A stretch of DNA of 41,580 nucleotides from an uncultured Saprospiraceae bacterium (lineage in GTDB: Bacteria; Bacteroidota; Bacteroidia; Chitinophagales; Saprospiraceae), in contig CALKXE010000055.1 of assembly GCA_938003955.1 (NCBI GenBank), positions 1 through 41,580 of the forward strand. The letters are read 5' to 3'. Position numbers and translations under genes: made by a program. The notes beneath the pieces are model-generated. The model made no database searches. It worked only from the letters and a program-made list of their open reading frames with translations, and was not told the DNA's origin. Below, piece after piece: positions 1 to 9,658 of this stretch. Position 1 is the first letter of the stretch. Every line of letters begins with the position of its first letter.

Positions 1-3000
1 TGGACACCTACAGCAGCTGATGCTGGAAGTCATCCAATTACATTGATTGCACAAGATAATGCTGGTTTACAGACATCGACAAGTTTTACAATTGTTGTTC
101 TAACTTGTTCTGCTCCAGTAGCCACGTGTACAAATGCTACAGTAGGTGTAGATAACTTGGGCTTATTGACATTAGACCCTAGTGCTGTAGACAATGGTTC
201 TACTGCAGATTGTGGTCTTCAAAGTTTAACTGTAAGTCCTAATACATTTGATTGTACAGATGTAGGTAGTACAGTAACTGTTACACTTACTATTACAGAT
301 GTAAATGGCGATTCTGACGCATGTACGGCGGATATAACTATTGCAGACCTAATACCACCAACACCTTTATGTGACTTGAGTGTTACGACGACTCTCTCAG
401 GAGCAACCGGCGAAGTTGATGTTTATGCAGCGCAAATGGATGATGCATCATTGGATAACTGTACTGTATATAATGATTTAGTTTTCTCCTATTCAGGTAC
501 AGATATGAATGATAACCTTAGAACATATGATTGTTCTCATGTTGGATTTAATAATGTTAGCATCTGGGTATGGGATGAAGCTGGAAACGTTAGTGAAGAG
601 TGTTTTGCAATACTCCAGGTAACAGATAATACTGCTCCAACATGCGAAACTAAAGATATAACTATTAGTTTGTCTCATGATGGAGATGCATCAATTGTTG
701 TTGCTGATATAGATGACGGCACGACAGATTGGTGTGGATTAGATACAATGTATTTAAGCATTATGGATTTTGATTGCGATGATGTAGGAGTTAATGTTGT
801 AACATTAACAGCGGAAGATAACAATGGAAATATTTCTACTTGTGACGCCAATGTTACAGTAGAGGATAACGGTCACTTACATATTCATTGTCAAGATATC
901 ACAGTTCAGCTTGATGCGTTAGGCGCAGCTACGATTGATGCGGAAGATCTTGATGATGTTACTCAGCCTGCTGAGGATAATTGTGGTGTAGCGAGCTTTG
1001 CGGCTTCCAAAACATCATTCACATGTACTGATATTGGTACTCAAGTAGTAGTTATGACAGTGACTGATGTCAATGGAAATACTGCTACGTGTAACTCTAA
1101 TGTTACAGTAGAAGATAATGTACCACCAACTCCAGTATGTGAAGATATAACTGTACAGCTAGATGCAGCTGGTAATGTTAGCATTACTGCTGATATGTTA
1201 GATGGAGGAAGTACGGACGCTTGTGGCATAGATGCCGCAGCTTATAGTGCTACGCAGACTAGTTTTACATGCAGTGATTTAGGTGATGTTACAGTAACAC
1301 TTACTGTAACTGATAATTACGGAAATACAGCTACTTGTGATGCTACAGTAACAGTAGAAGATAATGTAGATCCAGTTGCTGTTTGCAAAGACATAACTGT
1401 ATCACTCGATGCAAGTGGAATGGCTTCAATATCGGATGATGCAATAAACGATGGTAGTTCTGATGCTTGTGGTATTGTGTCATACAGTACTGATGTAACA
1501 GATTTTGACTGTCAATATGCTGTTCCTCCGATATCAATGATGACAACTGGACCAACAGTCACGAGAACATTTGCAGGAAGAGAAGTAACATTTTCTAACA
1601 TGAATATTAACGGGACAGGAACGAATCTAGTTTCTGTAGTTGCTGGAACTTCTATTACTTTAACAACGGATTGGAATTCTGTACAAGTTAGTACTTATTG
1701 TCCAGGATGTTTTCAGCAATATTATATAGGAACAAAAGATTTGGCTATCGACTGTATGTACAGTGGTAATACCAATTCTAACTTGTCTGGGACAGGTACT
1801 GTTAGTTTTACAGCTCCAGTAATGCCTGGAGTGTATCCAATACAAGCTTCTTCTTCGCTACAGTTTTCTTGTACAGCAACTGCCGCGGGCATGAGTGCAG
1901 GAATAACGGGTGCGATTGGATATGTAATTGTTACTCAAGAAGTAAATATGACAGTAACAGATGGAAGTGGTAATACTTCTTCTTGTTCTGCGACAGTAAC
2001 GGTTGAGGACATAACTCCACCTACAGCTGTATGCCAAGACATTACTATTTCGCTTGATGCGTTAGGTGGTGCAATGATAGTTGGAAGTGATATAGATGGA
2101 GGTAGTACTGATGCATGTGGAATAGGCATGCTAGCAACAAGTATGGGTACATTTGATTGTACGAATGTTGGAGCAAATGCAGTAACCTTAACAGTATATG
2201 ATAATAATGGAAACAGTTCAGACTGTGTTGCTCAAGTGACAGTGGAAGATAATGAGAATCCAGTAGCATTGTGCCAAGACATAACGATACAACTTGATTC
2301 TGATGGCGAAGCTTCAATTGGAGGCCTTGATTTAGATAATGGGAGTAGTGATGCATGTGGGATAGATACTATGTATGTAGATATTCCAGATTTTACGTGT
2401 GCTGAAGTTGGTGTCAATACGGTAACACTTACCGTAGTTGATAATAATGGAAATATGGCGACATGTCCATCTAGTGTAACTGTAGAAGATAATGTTGATC
2501 CAGATTGCGCAGCAATGGATATTACAGTTGTGCTTGATCAGTTGGGTAACTATACAGTTGCCGCTCAAGATATTGACGATGGTAGCTCGGATGCTTGTGG
2601 AATTGCTTTATATGAAATAAGAAGAGAGTTTTTTGGCTCTGTTTATGGAGCTTGGGGTAGTAATGTCAACATGGACTGTAGTGATGTAGCCGGAGTAAAT
2701 GTTCAGCTTAGAGTAACAGATAATAATGGAAATCTATCTATCTGTGACGCAGTGGTATCAGTCGATGACAACACATCACCCTTTATGAATTGTCAAGATA
2801 ATATAGTTGTATCTCTAAATTCTGATGGTGAAGGTGCATTGTTAGGCATCAATCTATTAGCATGGTGGGGAATTTTTGATGCTTGTGGAATCGATAATAT
2901 TACAGTCGATGGACAGCCAATAGCGCTATACGATTGTTCAGATATTGGATTCTTTGATGTGTTAGTAAGATCAGAGGATATTAATGGAAATGCTACTGAA

Positions 3001-6000
3001 TGTACAGTAGAGATTGAAGTTAGAGATCAAGAAGCTCCAGAATGCGAAACGATGGACATAAATGTTTATTTGGACGCTGCAGGAGTTGCCTCTATCGATA
3101 GCAATGCTGTAGATAATGGTTCTTCTGATAACTGTACTATTACAAGTATTACGCTTGATAATCAAGATTTCACTTGTGCAATGGAAGGTGCAAATACAGT
3201 CACTATGACTGTGACGGACCAAAGCGGAAATTCATGTACAGAAACTGCAATAGTTACTGTAATTGATACGATCAAACCTATGTGTATTACGCAAGATATG
3301 ACAGCACAGCTTGATGCTTCGGGTATAGTTATGATTGATAGTAATTATGTAGATAACTTAAGCACGGATGCTTGTGGTATCGCCTCTATTACTGTATCGC
3401 CTAATAGCTTTACATGTGCAGAAGTTGGTGGTAATACAGTGATTCAGACAGTTACTGATATCAATGGAAATGTTTCTACTTGTACAGCAATTGTGACGGT
3501 AGAGGATAATGTAGCACCTACTGCAATCTGTATGGATGCGATAGTAATGCTAGATGCAGGTGGTAATGGAATACTTACCGTTGCAGACATTGACAATGGA
3601 AGTAATGACGCTTGTGGTATTTTGTCATTATCTATTGATATGACAGCATTTACATGTGCGAATGTTGGTCCTAATACAGTAACACTAACTGTTACAGATA
3701 ATAATGGAAATGTATCTACATGTACTGCAAATGCAGAGGTAGTAGATAATGTTATACCAGTGGCTATGTGTCAAGATGTGACTATTCAGTTAGATGCAGC
3801 GGGCTCTGCAATGTTAGTGCCTAGTGATGTAGATAATGGTAGTTTTGATGTTTGTGGAATTGCAGAACTATGTATAGGGAAAGGTGTTGAAACGTCTTCA
3901 ATAGCTGGAGAATTATCAAGTTCTGATCCTACATTTACATGGGAAGAAGATCCTTCTGGACCTCAAGCATGTTTCTTCGATCCAAGTATTTTTAATGGAT
4001 GTTGTGATTTATTTGGTCCACTGCACAATTATGATCAAACACAATTTACTATTTCTGGTGCAGACACATATACATTCACATTAACAGATGTTAATGGCGA
4101 TATGGATTTTATGGGTGTAATTTATGATAGTGAATTTAATCCACTTGCTATTTGTGATAATATTATATATGGTGATGATGATTCATCTGGAGGATTAAGT
4201 CCAATAATTACGATTACATTGACGATGGCTCCTGGAGATTATATTCTAGTGACATCTACATATAACTCTCCTGATTTAACTAATTCGGCTCCATATATAT
4301 GGGACATAACAAGTTTGGCTGGAGAATCTGTATCGGTATTTGAATGTGCACCAGCATTAGAGTATGGTTGTTCAGAAATCGGTGACAATACGGTAACTTT
4401 ATGTGTTACTGATGTAAATGGTAATGTTTCATATTGCTCATCTACAGTAACAGTAGAAGACAACGTAGCGCCGACAGCTCTATGCCAAGATATCACTGTT
4501 CAACTTGATATCGATGGGGTAGCAGCAATTGACTCAAATGGTGTTGATAATACAAGTACAGATGCATGCGGTATTATGTCAATTAATACAGACATCAGAA
4601 ACTTCTCTTGTGCGGATGTTGGAACTCCAGTCACTGTTACACAAACAGTAATGGACATCAACGGAAACAGTTCTACTTGCTCAGCAATAGTAACTGTAGA
4701 GGATAATGTAGCCCCAACGGCGTTATGTCAAGATATTACAGTTCAGCTGGATAGCGATGGTATAGCGGCAATTGACTCAAATGGTGTTGATAATGTAAGT
4801 ACAGATGCATGTGGTATAGCCTCAATTGAAACTGACATAAGAAATTTCTCTTGTGCAGATGTTGGGACTCCTGTCACAGTAGTGCAGACAGTAACAGACA
4901 TTCATGGCAATAGCTCTACATGCTCAGCTACAGTAACAGTAGAAGACAATGTAGACCCTACAGCTCTATGTCAAGACATCACAGTAGATTTAGACTTTAA
5001 TGGTAATGTAACTATTACTGGAGCGATGATCGATGGCGGAAGCACTGATGCTTGTGGTATTGCTTCTTTAGATGCTGGTACAGGTACTACAGATTTAGAT
5101 TGTAGTAATGTAGGAGCTAATACGGTGACGCTTACTGTGACTGATAATAATGGAAATACAGCTACATGCGACGCTACAGTAACTGTTGAGGACAATACAG
5201 CACCTCTGGTAAACTGTGTAAACAATGTAGAAGTACCGCTTAATACAGATGGTATCGGTTTCGTAACTAAAGGAGAAGTTACAGGAGCTACTTTCGATGC
5301 TTGTGGTATCGTAGATACATTTATAATAAGAAATGATGTTGCTTCTCATCCTGACTATGGAGTAGAGAATGAAATGTTATTCTTCGATTGTGATGATATC
5401 GGACTTGTAGCTGTAATCATAAGAGTGTATGATGCGAATGGTAACATGGAAGAATGTAACACTGCCGTAAATGTTAAAGATGAGATCCTTCCTACTATGG
5501 AATGTACATCTACAACTATTTATCTAGATGCTACAGGAGTTGCTGCACTTGATTCTAATGGTTTAGATAATGGAAGTTATGACAACTGTGCGATTGTAGA
5601 ATTTAGCGTAAGTCAGACTGATTTTGATTGTTCTCACTTGGGAATGAACTTGATCACTATGACGGCTGAAGATCAGAGTGGAAACACTAACACATGTTCT
5701 AATGGTGTAATGGTTATGGATACAATCAAACCTACAGCAACATGTATGAATATTACAGTACAACTTGATGCTACTGGAAATGCAAGTATAACTGGAGCTA
5801 TGGTTGATGGAGGTAGCGCTGACAATTGTAATATTGTTAGTATGACAGCTTCACCTAACAGCTTCACTTGTGGTGAGGTAGGTACTAATATAGTAACGCT
5901 TACAGTAGAAGATCAGAGTGGAAACATATCTACTTGTACTGCGGAAGTAACAGTAGAAGACAATGTTGCTCCAGTAGTGGAATGTGTCGCTTCAACCATT

Positions 6001-9000
6001 AATCTTGAATTATCAGATACTAATGGGACAAATGCAACAATTACACCTGGTCAATTATTGAATCAAAGTGTAGTAATCAAGGGAAGTAATTCTGGAGGAG
6101 CATCAGCGACAACTAACTATAGTGTTGTGATTACGACACCTACAGTTCTTGATTTCTTCTGGTTCTATTCTTCTAATAATAGTTCGCCAAGTTATGACAA
6201 TTTTGGATACACTATAAATGGTGTTTACACACAGTTGACTAATGATGCGGGCGCTTTACAACAGTCTGGTACTGCTTCAGTAACATTAAACCCTACGGAT
6301 GTTTTCAGTCTTCAAGTAATTGCTACTGATAATATATTTGGAAGGGCTACTGGTTCGATAGCAGGATTTGATCTAATTGGTGATCTTGATCCAGCAAATT
6401 GGGCATTGACGAATAGTACAGGAGGTGATGGATCTGCATATACTAATAATACAGGATCTGGCGCAACTGACGCTTGTGGTATAGCTTCGATAACTATTGA
6501 TAATCCTGATTTCGATTGTTCTGAAATTGGAGACCATACAGTGATTCTTACAGCTACAGATGTAAATGGAAACTCATCTACATGCAGTGCGACAGTAACC
6601 GTTCAAGATGTAGACGCTCCAATAGCGACATGTATGAATATTACAGTTCAACTTGATGCTTTAGGAGTTGCGAGTGTAGATAGCAATGCTGTTGATAATG
6701 GCTCTTTTGATGGATGTACTGTAACGAGTATAGTAACTGATGTTACTTCATTTACATGTGCTAATCTCGGGGACAACACTGTAACAATGACTGTTACAGA
6801 TCAAAGTGGAAATACAGCAACTTGTTCTTCTGTTGTAACAGTAGAAGATAACGTTGCTCCTGCAGCACTATGCCAAGACATCACTGTTCAACTAGACGCT
6901 TTAGGTGAAGTAAGTATCACAGCGGATATGTTAGATGGTGGAAGTACTGATGCTTGTGGACCGTTAACATACACAGCGGATGTTACTTCATTTGATTGTA
7001 GTAATGTAGGTGCTAATACTGTAACAGTAACTGTAAAAGATGGATCAGGGAACGAATCTACTTGTACATCAACAGTAACAGTAGAAGACAATGTTGATCC
7101 AGTTGCATTATGCGCAGCATACACGGTTCAACTAGACGCTGCTGGTACAGCTAGTATATCTGCAATTGATGTAGATGGAGGAAGTACTGATGCTTGTGGC
7201 ATTGCTTCTATGAGTGTTTTACCAAGTTCATTTACATGTGCAGAAGCTGGAGACAATACTGTCACACTTACAGTTACAGATAACAATGGAAATACAAGTA
7301 CATGTGATGCGATAGTAACAGTAGAAGACAATGTAGCTCCAGATGCTATATGTATGAATATTTCTATTGATTTGGATGCTAACGGTGAAGCTTCTATCGA
7401 CAGCAATGCTGTAGACGGAGGAAGTACTGACGCGTGCGGAATCGCTTCATTTATCACAGACATTACATCATTCGATTGTTCTAATATTGGTGATAATAAT
7501 GTAATAATGACAGTAACTGACATGCATGGAAATGCTTCTACGTGTGCAGCAATTGTTACAGTAGTAGATGTGACTGGACCGGTGATTACTTGTCCAGCTG
7601 ACATTATTGAAAATACACTACCAACAGATTGTAATCAGAATGTGATTATGCCTTCACTAGCTCCGATGGATGTTTGTACAGGCTTAGCAACTTACGAATA
7701 CTCAGCTGTTGATATTACATTTATTGATACAGGTGTTGATACGTTTGCTCTATTCCCAGTTGGTGATACAGAAGTTACTGTTATCGCAACGGATGGATTT
7801 GGCAACACTAGTGAGTGTACATTTAATGTTACAGTGATTGACAACATAGATCCTATTATCGTAGGATGTGCGTCTATCGGTGACATTACAGTTGATAGTG
7901 ATGTTACACAATGTGGTGCTAATGTAACATGGGATGATGACTTGATTAATGCAAATGATAACTGTAGCGGACAAGGTGCAGGAGTTATTGTAACAAGTGA
8001 TTATAATCCAGGAGATCTATTCTCTATAGGAACAACAACAGTAACTTATACAGCTACTGATGATTCTGGAAATACTGGTGTTTGTACATTTGATGTAACA
8101 GTCAATCCTTCTTTGCCTGTAGCTGATTATACAGCTTTATCTACTAGTCTTGCAGTGATATTCACTAACGCTAGTATGAACGGTGCAACGTATACATGGG
8201 ATTATGACGATGGAAATACTTCTACGGATGAAAATCCATCTCACGCTTATGCTACTGCAGGAACATACAATGTTTGTTTGACTGCGGAAAATGCATGTGG
8301 AGATACGGATACATATTGTGAAGATGTGACTGTAGCTGATACAGGAGAATGTCTAGATGTAGTAGCATTAAATGCAGGATGGAACTTAATATCTTTTGAT
8401 GTGGCTCCAACTGACAATACGTTAGCATCAGTATTCGCTGATGAGATTAGCGCAAATAACTTAATCTTAGTTACGGCATTCAATGGCGTATCTGGAGCAA
8501 CAGTATTTGATCCGTTATTACCACCTTTCCTTAATTCACTTCAGACGATTGAGCCTGGATATGGATATTGGATAATGGTAAATAATTCTTCTTCTGTAAG
8601 TTTAGTTGGTACTTGTCTTGATGTTGATTATAAAGTTGACCTTACGACGGGTTGGAACTTGGTTTCATTCATTCCACAGCCGCCGACACCACCTCAAGTT
8701 TTCTTTAGCGATCTTATTTCGAATGGATGGTTAGAATTAGTAACTGGATATGATGGAGGCTCTAAGATCTATGATCCTAGTTTCCCAATACCAGCTCTTA
8801 ATACACTAACTGATCTAGAAAATGGATTAGGTTACTGGGTGAAAGTTAATACGGATGTAGCTTCAACTGATTGGTTGAAAGGAGCATCTAATAACTCAAG
8901 TACTAGAGATGATGAAAACACGGATGAGTGGGGGAATCTAAGGACTAATTCTTATGATTTCTTATCAGGAACAGTACATGGTGTTGATGATGGTCAGAAA

Positions 9001-9525
9001 ATCAAAGTAGTAAATGAGTCAGGCGATCTTATCGTTGAACTTGAAGTATTCGAAAATGGATACCTTAAAATGACTCCAATCTATGGAGATGATAACGACA
9101 CACCTGATGTGATTGATGGTTTGATTTACGAAGAGTCTTTATATTTTGAATACAATGATGTGAGATCTGAGATCAGTATTGATTTTGAAGGTTCACAGAA
9201 TATTCACTTTGTAGATTTAGACTTCGAAGAAGTTAGTACTGGTGTAACAACATTAAGTGTTGATTTAAGTGCTTCAATAGCACCGAATCCAATGCTTAAC
9301 AGTTCTACACTAACGATAGAAGTTTCACAATCTGGAAATTATACGATTCAACTAATTGATATGACAGGAAAACAAGTCAGATCAGTACATAGTGGATTGA
9401 TTAATGCCGGAAAATTCGAAACAACAATTGATCGTAATGACCTAGTTGGTGGTCAATACATAATCGCAATAATAGGAGATAATAAGGATTCTTACACAAG
9501 AATTCCTTTATTAATTATCAACTAA
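1..9525 (+). CDS. Giant T9SS-secreted HYR-like repeat surface protein (5' end outside window)
   Basis: The reading frame is open from base 1, so the true start lies upstream; a TTG at 43 is only an internal leucine codon. About 25 degenerate units of roughly 80 residues follow. Each has a pattern like CQDITVQLDA...VDNGS.DACGI...F.C..VG.NTVTLTVTDNNGN...C.A.VTVEDN, resembling HYR/Ig-like beta-sandwich modules. Two more typical HYR domains (about 7575-8105) and a PKD domain (about 8110-8340, WDYDDGNTSTDENPSHAY) follow. Next come two modules starting GWNLISF / GWNLVSF (about 8343-8875), a beta-rich linker, and a C-terminal type A T9SS sorting domain (about 9270-9522, IAPNPMLNSSTLTIEV to the end). 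Inferred role: adhesin or surface-layer protein exported through the Sec and T9SS pathways and anchored or released at the cell surface. Three units contain inserted domains (listed separately). The conserved paired cysteines suggest disulfides. The family is clear; the ligand is unknown. Confidence 0.93.
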   Translation, partial: WTPTAADAGSHPITLIAQDNAGLQTSTSFTIVVLTCSAPVATCTNATVGVDNLGLLTLDPSAVDNGSTADCGLQSLTVSPNTFDCTDVGSTVTVTLTITDVNGDSDACTADITIADLIPPTPLCDLSVTTTLSGATGEVDVYAAQMDDASLDNCTVYNDLVFSYSGTDMNDNLRTYDCSHVGFNNVSIWVWDEAGNVSEECFAILQVTDNTAPTCETKDITISLSHDGDASIVVADIDDGTTDWCGLDTMYLSIMDFDCDDVGVNVVTLTAEDNNGNISTCDANVTVEDNGHLHIHCQDITVQLDALGAATIDAEDLDDVTQPAEDNCGVASFAASKTSFTCTDIGTQVVVMTVTDVNGNTATCNSNVTVEDNVPPTPVCEDITVQLDAAGNVSITADMLDGGSTDACGIDAAAYSATQTSFTCSDLGDVTVTLTVTDNYGNTATCDATVTVEDNVDPVAVCKDITVSLDASGMASISDDAINDGSSDACGIVSYSTDVTDFDCQYAVPPISMMTTGPTVTRTFAGREVTFSNMNINGTGTNLVSVVAGTSITLTTDWNSVQVSTYCPGCFQQYYIGTKDLAIDCMYSGNTNSNLSGTGTVSFTAPVMPGVYPIQASSSLQFSCTATAAGMSAGITGAIGYVIVTQEVNMTVTDGSGNTSSCSATVTVEDITPPTAVCQDITISLDALGGAMIVGSDIDGGSTDACGIGMLATSMGTFDCTNVGANAVTLTVYDNNGNSSDCVAQVTVEDNENPVALCQDITIQLDSDGEASIGGLDLDNGSSDACGIDTMYVDIPDFTCAEVGVNTVTLTVVDNNGNMATCPSSVTVEDNVDPDCAAMDITVVLDQLGNYTVAAQDIDDGSSDACGIALYEIRREFFGSVYGAWGSNVNMDCSDVAGVNVQLRVTDNNGNLSICDAVVSVDDNTSPFMNCQDNIVVSLNSDGEGALLGINLLAWWGIFDACGIDNITVDGQPIALYDCSDIGFFDVLVRSEDINGNATECTVEIEVRDQEAPECETMDINVYLDAAGVASIDSNAVDNGSSDNCTITSITLDNQDFTCAMEGANTVTMTVTDQSGNSCTETAIVTVIDTIKPMCITQDMTAQLDASGIVMIDSNYVDNLSTDACGIASITVSPNSFTCAEVGGNTVIQTVTDINGNVSTCTAIVTVEDNVAPTAICMDAIVMLDAGGNGILTVADIDNGSNDACGILSLSIDMTAFTCANVGPNTVTLTVTDNNGNVSTCTANAEVVDNVIPVAMCQDVTIQLDAAGSAMLVPSDVDNGSFDVCGIAELCIGKGVETSSIAGELSSSDPTFTWEEDPSGPQACFFDPSIFNGCCDLFGPLHNYDQTQFTISGADTYTFTLTDVNGDMDFMGVIYDSEFNPLAICDNIIYGDDDSSGGLSPIITITLTMAPGDYILVTSTYNSPDLTNSAPYIWDITSLAGESVSVFECAPALEYGCSEIGDNTVTLCVTDVNGNVSYCSSTVTVEDNVAPTALCQDITVQLDIDGVAAIDSNGVDNTSTDACGIMSINTDIRNFSCADVGTPVTVTQTVMDINGNSSTCSAIVTVEDNVAPTALCQDITVQLDSDGIAAIDSNGVDNVSTDACGIASIETDIRNFSCADVGTPVTVVQTVTDIHGNSSTCSATVTVEDNVDPTALCQDITVDLDFNGNVTITGAMIDGGSTDACGIASLDAGTGTTDLDCSNVGANTVTLTVTDNNGNTATCDATVTVEDNTAPLVNCVNNVEVPLNTDGIGFVTKGEVTGATFDACGIVDTFIIRNDVASHPDYGVENEMLFFDCDDIGLVAVIIRVYDANGNMEECNTAVNVKDEILPTMECTSTTIYLDATGVAALDSNGLDNGSYDNCAIVEFSVSQTDFDCSHLGMNLITMTAEDQSGNTNTCSNGVMVMDTIKPTATCMNITVQLDATGNASITGAMVDGGSADNCNIVSMTASPNSFTCGEVGTNIVTLTVEDQSGNISTCTAEVTVEDNVAPVVECVASTINLELSDTNGTNATITPGQLLNQSVVIKGSNSGGASATTNYSVVITTPTVLDFFWFYSSNNSSPSYDNFGYTINGVYTQLTNDAGALQQSGTASVTLNPTDVFSLQVIATDNIFGRATGSIAGFDLIGDLDPANWALTNSTGGDGSAYTNNTGSGATDACGIASITIDNPDFDCSEIGDHTVILTATDVNGNSSTCSATVTVQDVDAPIATCMNITVQLDALGVASVDSNAVDNGSFDGCTVTSIVTDVTSFTCANLGDNTVTMTVTDQSGNTATCSSVVTVEDNVAPAALCQDITVQLDALGEVSITADMLDGGSTDACGPLTYTADVTSFDCSNVGANTVTVTVKDGSGNESTCTSTVTVEDNVDPVALCAAYTVQLDAAGTASISAIDVDGGSTDACGIASMSVLPSSFTCAEAGDNTVTLTVTDNNGNTSTCDAIVTVEDNVAPDAICMNISIDLDANGEASIDSNAVDGGSTDACGIASFITDITSFDCSNIGDNNVIMTVTDMHGNASTCAAIVTVVDVTGPVITCPADIIENTLPTDCNQNVIMPSLAPMDVCTGLATYEYSAVDITFIDTGVDTFALFPVGDTEVTVIATDGFGNTSECTFNVTVIDNIDPIIVGCASIGDITVDSDVTQCGANVTWDDDLINANDNCSGQGAGVIVTSDYNPGDLFSIGTTTVTYTATDDSGNTGVCTFDVTVNPSLPVADYTALSTSLAVIFTNASMNGATYTWDYDDGNTSTDENPSHAYATAGTYNVCLTAENACGDTDTYCEDVTVADTGECLDVVALNAGWNLISFDVAPTDNTLASVFADEISANNLILVTAFNGVSGATVFDPLLPPFLNSLQTIEPGYGYWIMVNNSSSVSLVGTCLDVDYKVDLTTGWNLVSFIPQPPTPPQVFFSDLISNGWLELVTGYDGGSKIYDPSFPIPALNTLTDLENGLGYWVKVNTDVASTDWLKGASNNSSTRDDENTDEWGNLRTNSYDFLSGTVHGVDDGQKIKVVNESGDLIVELEVFENGYLKMTPIYGDDNDTPDVIDGLIYEESLYFEYNDVRSEISIDFEGSQNIHFVDLDFEEVSTGVTTLSVDLSASIAPNPMLNSSTLTIEVSQSGNYTIQLIDMTGKQVRSVHSGLINAGKFETTIDRNDLVGGQYIIAIIGDNKDSYTRIPLLIIN
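1522..1941 (+). other. Inserted domain 1 inside a HYR-like unit
   Basis: About 140 codons interrupt a repeat unit after FDCQYA and before VNMTVTDGSGN, where the unit's second half resumes. The insert is Ser/Thr-rich and beta-strand-like. It contains the cysteine motif YCPGCFQQYYIG and a segment FTAPVMPGVYPIQAS, suggesting a separate Ig-like or carbohydrate-binding-like beta-sandwich. The fold is an inference from composition only. Confidence 0.65.
3871..4362 (+). other. Inserted domain 2 (PPC-like) inside a HYR-like unit
   Basis: About 164 codons separate CGIAEL from YGCSEIGDNTVTLC of the same unit. The stretch FTISGADTYTFTLTDVNGD, then YDSEFNPLAICDN and APGDYILVTST, resembles bacterial pre-peptidase C-terminal (PPC) type beta-sandwiches. 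That similarity is a by-eye judgement. The start is Cys-rich (CFFDPSIFNGCC). Confidence 0.6.
4480..4965 (+). repeat. Most similar adjacent pair of repeat units (period 243 bp)
   Basis: Unit A (4480-4722) and unit B (4723-4965) are each exactly 81 codons. Their proteins are almost the same. A 27-base stretch is identical at 4525-4551 and 4768-4794, encoding AIDSNGVDN. Outside it, many synonymous differences separate the copies. This is the clearest sign of a unit duplication inside the gene. Confidence 0.85.
6052..6456 (+). other. Inserted domain 3 inside a HYR-like unit
   Basis: About 135 codons are placed early in a unit, between the first strand (ECVASTINLELSDTNG) and GSGATDACGIASI. The insert has FFWFYSSNNSSPSYDNFGY, a NGVYTQLTN turn and the ending FGRATGSIAGFDL, a pattern of an independent beta-sandwich. 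No function is recognised. Confidence 0.6.
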
Positions 9526-9536
9526 ACACTTGATCT

Positions 9537-9581
9537 ATCGCATGTCAACCACACTGGATGTGGTTGATGTGCGATTTTTTT
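9537..9581 (+). terminator. Strong intrinsic terminator of the giant repeat gene
   Basis: The arms CGCATGTCAACCACA (9539-9553) and TGTGGTTGATGTGCG (9559-9573) pair over 15 bp, with two G-U wobbles in the + strand RNA. The loop is CTGGA, and a seven-T run follows at 9575-9581. It lies 12 bp after the stop codon. Confidence 0.9.
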
Positions 9582-9658
9582 AAAACTAATTTATTCACTT
9601 TAAACAGATAGAAGGTTACCCTTTTGAATCTTCATTTGTTATCCAAAAAACAACAATC

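Larger units (their letters stand above)
106..7574 (+). repeat. Array of about 25 degenerate HYR-like protein repeats
   Basis: Tandem units of about 240-245 bp (about 80 codons) run head to tail. Each starts near a Cys-x-D-I-T-V-Q-L-D-A motif and ends with V-T-V-E-D-N-V-x-P. The two halves are marked by DACGI and a later F-x-C. Units near 2880, 5280 and 600 are the most diverged in length. Neighbouring units are similar in protein but differ at many third codon positions, so the array appears old and selected at protein level. Confidence 0.9.

Noticed and set aside
106..7574. Regular repeats that might be taken for a CRISPR array
   Set aside because: The period is about 243 bp, the copies are degenerate, and all lie in one open frame with conserved protein motifs; there are no short identical repeats with unique spacers.
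7128..7604. A 158-codon open frame on the minus strand inside the giant gene
   Set aside because: It is the antisense shadow of the repeat units and repeats with their period; it has no independent protein features.
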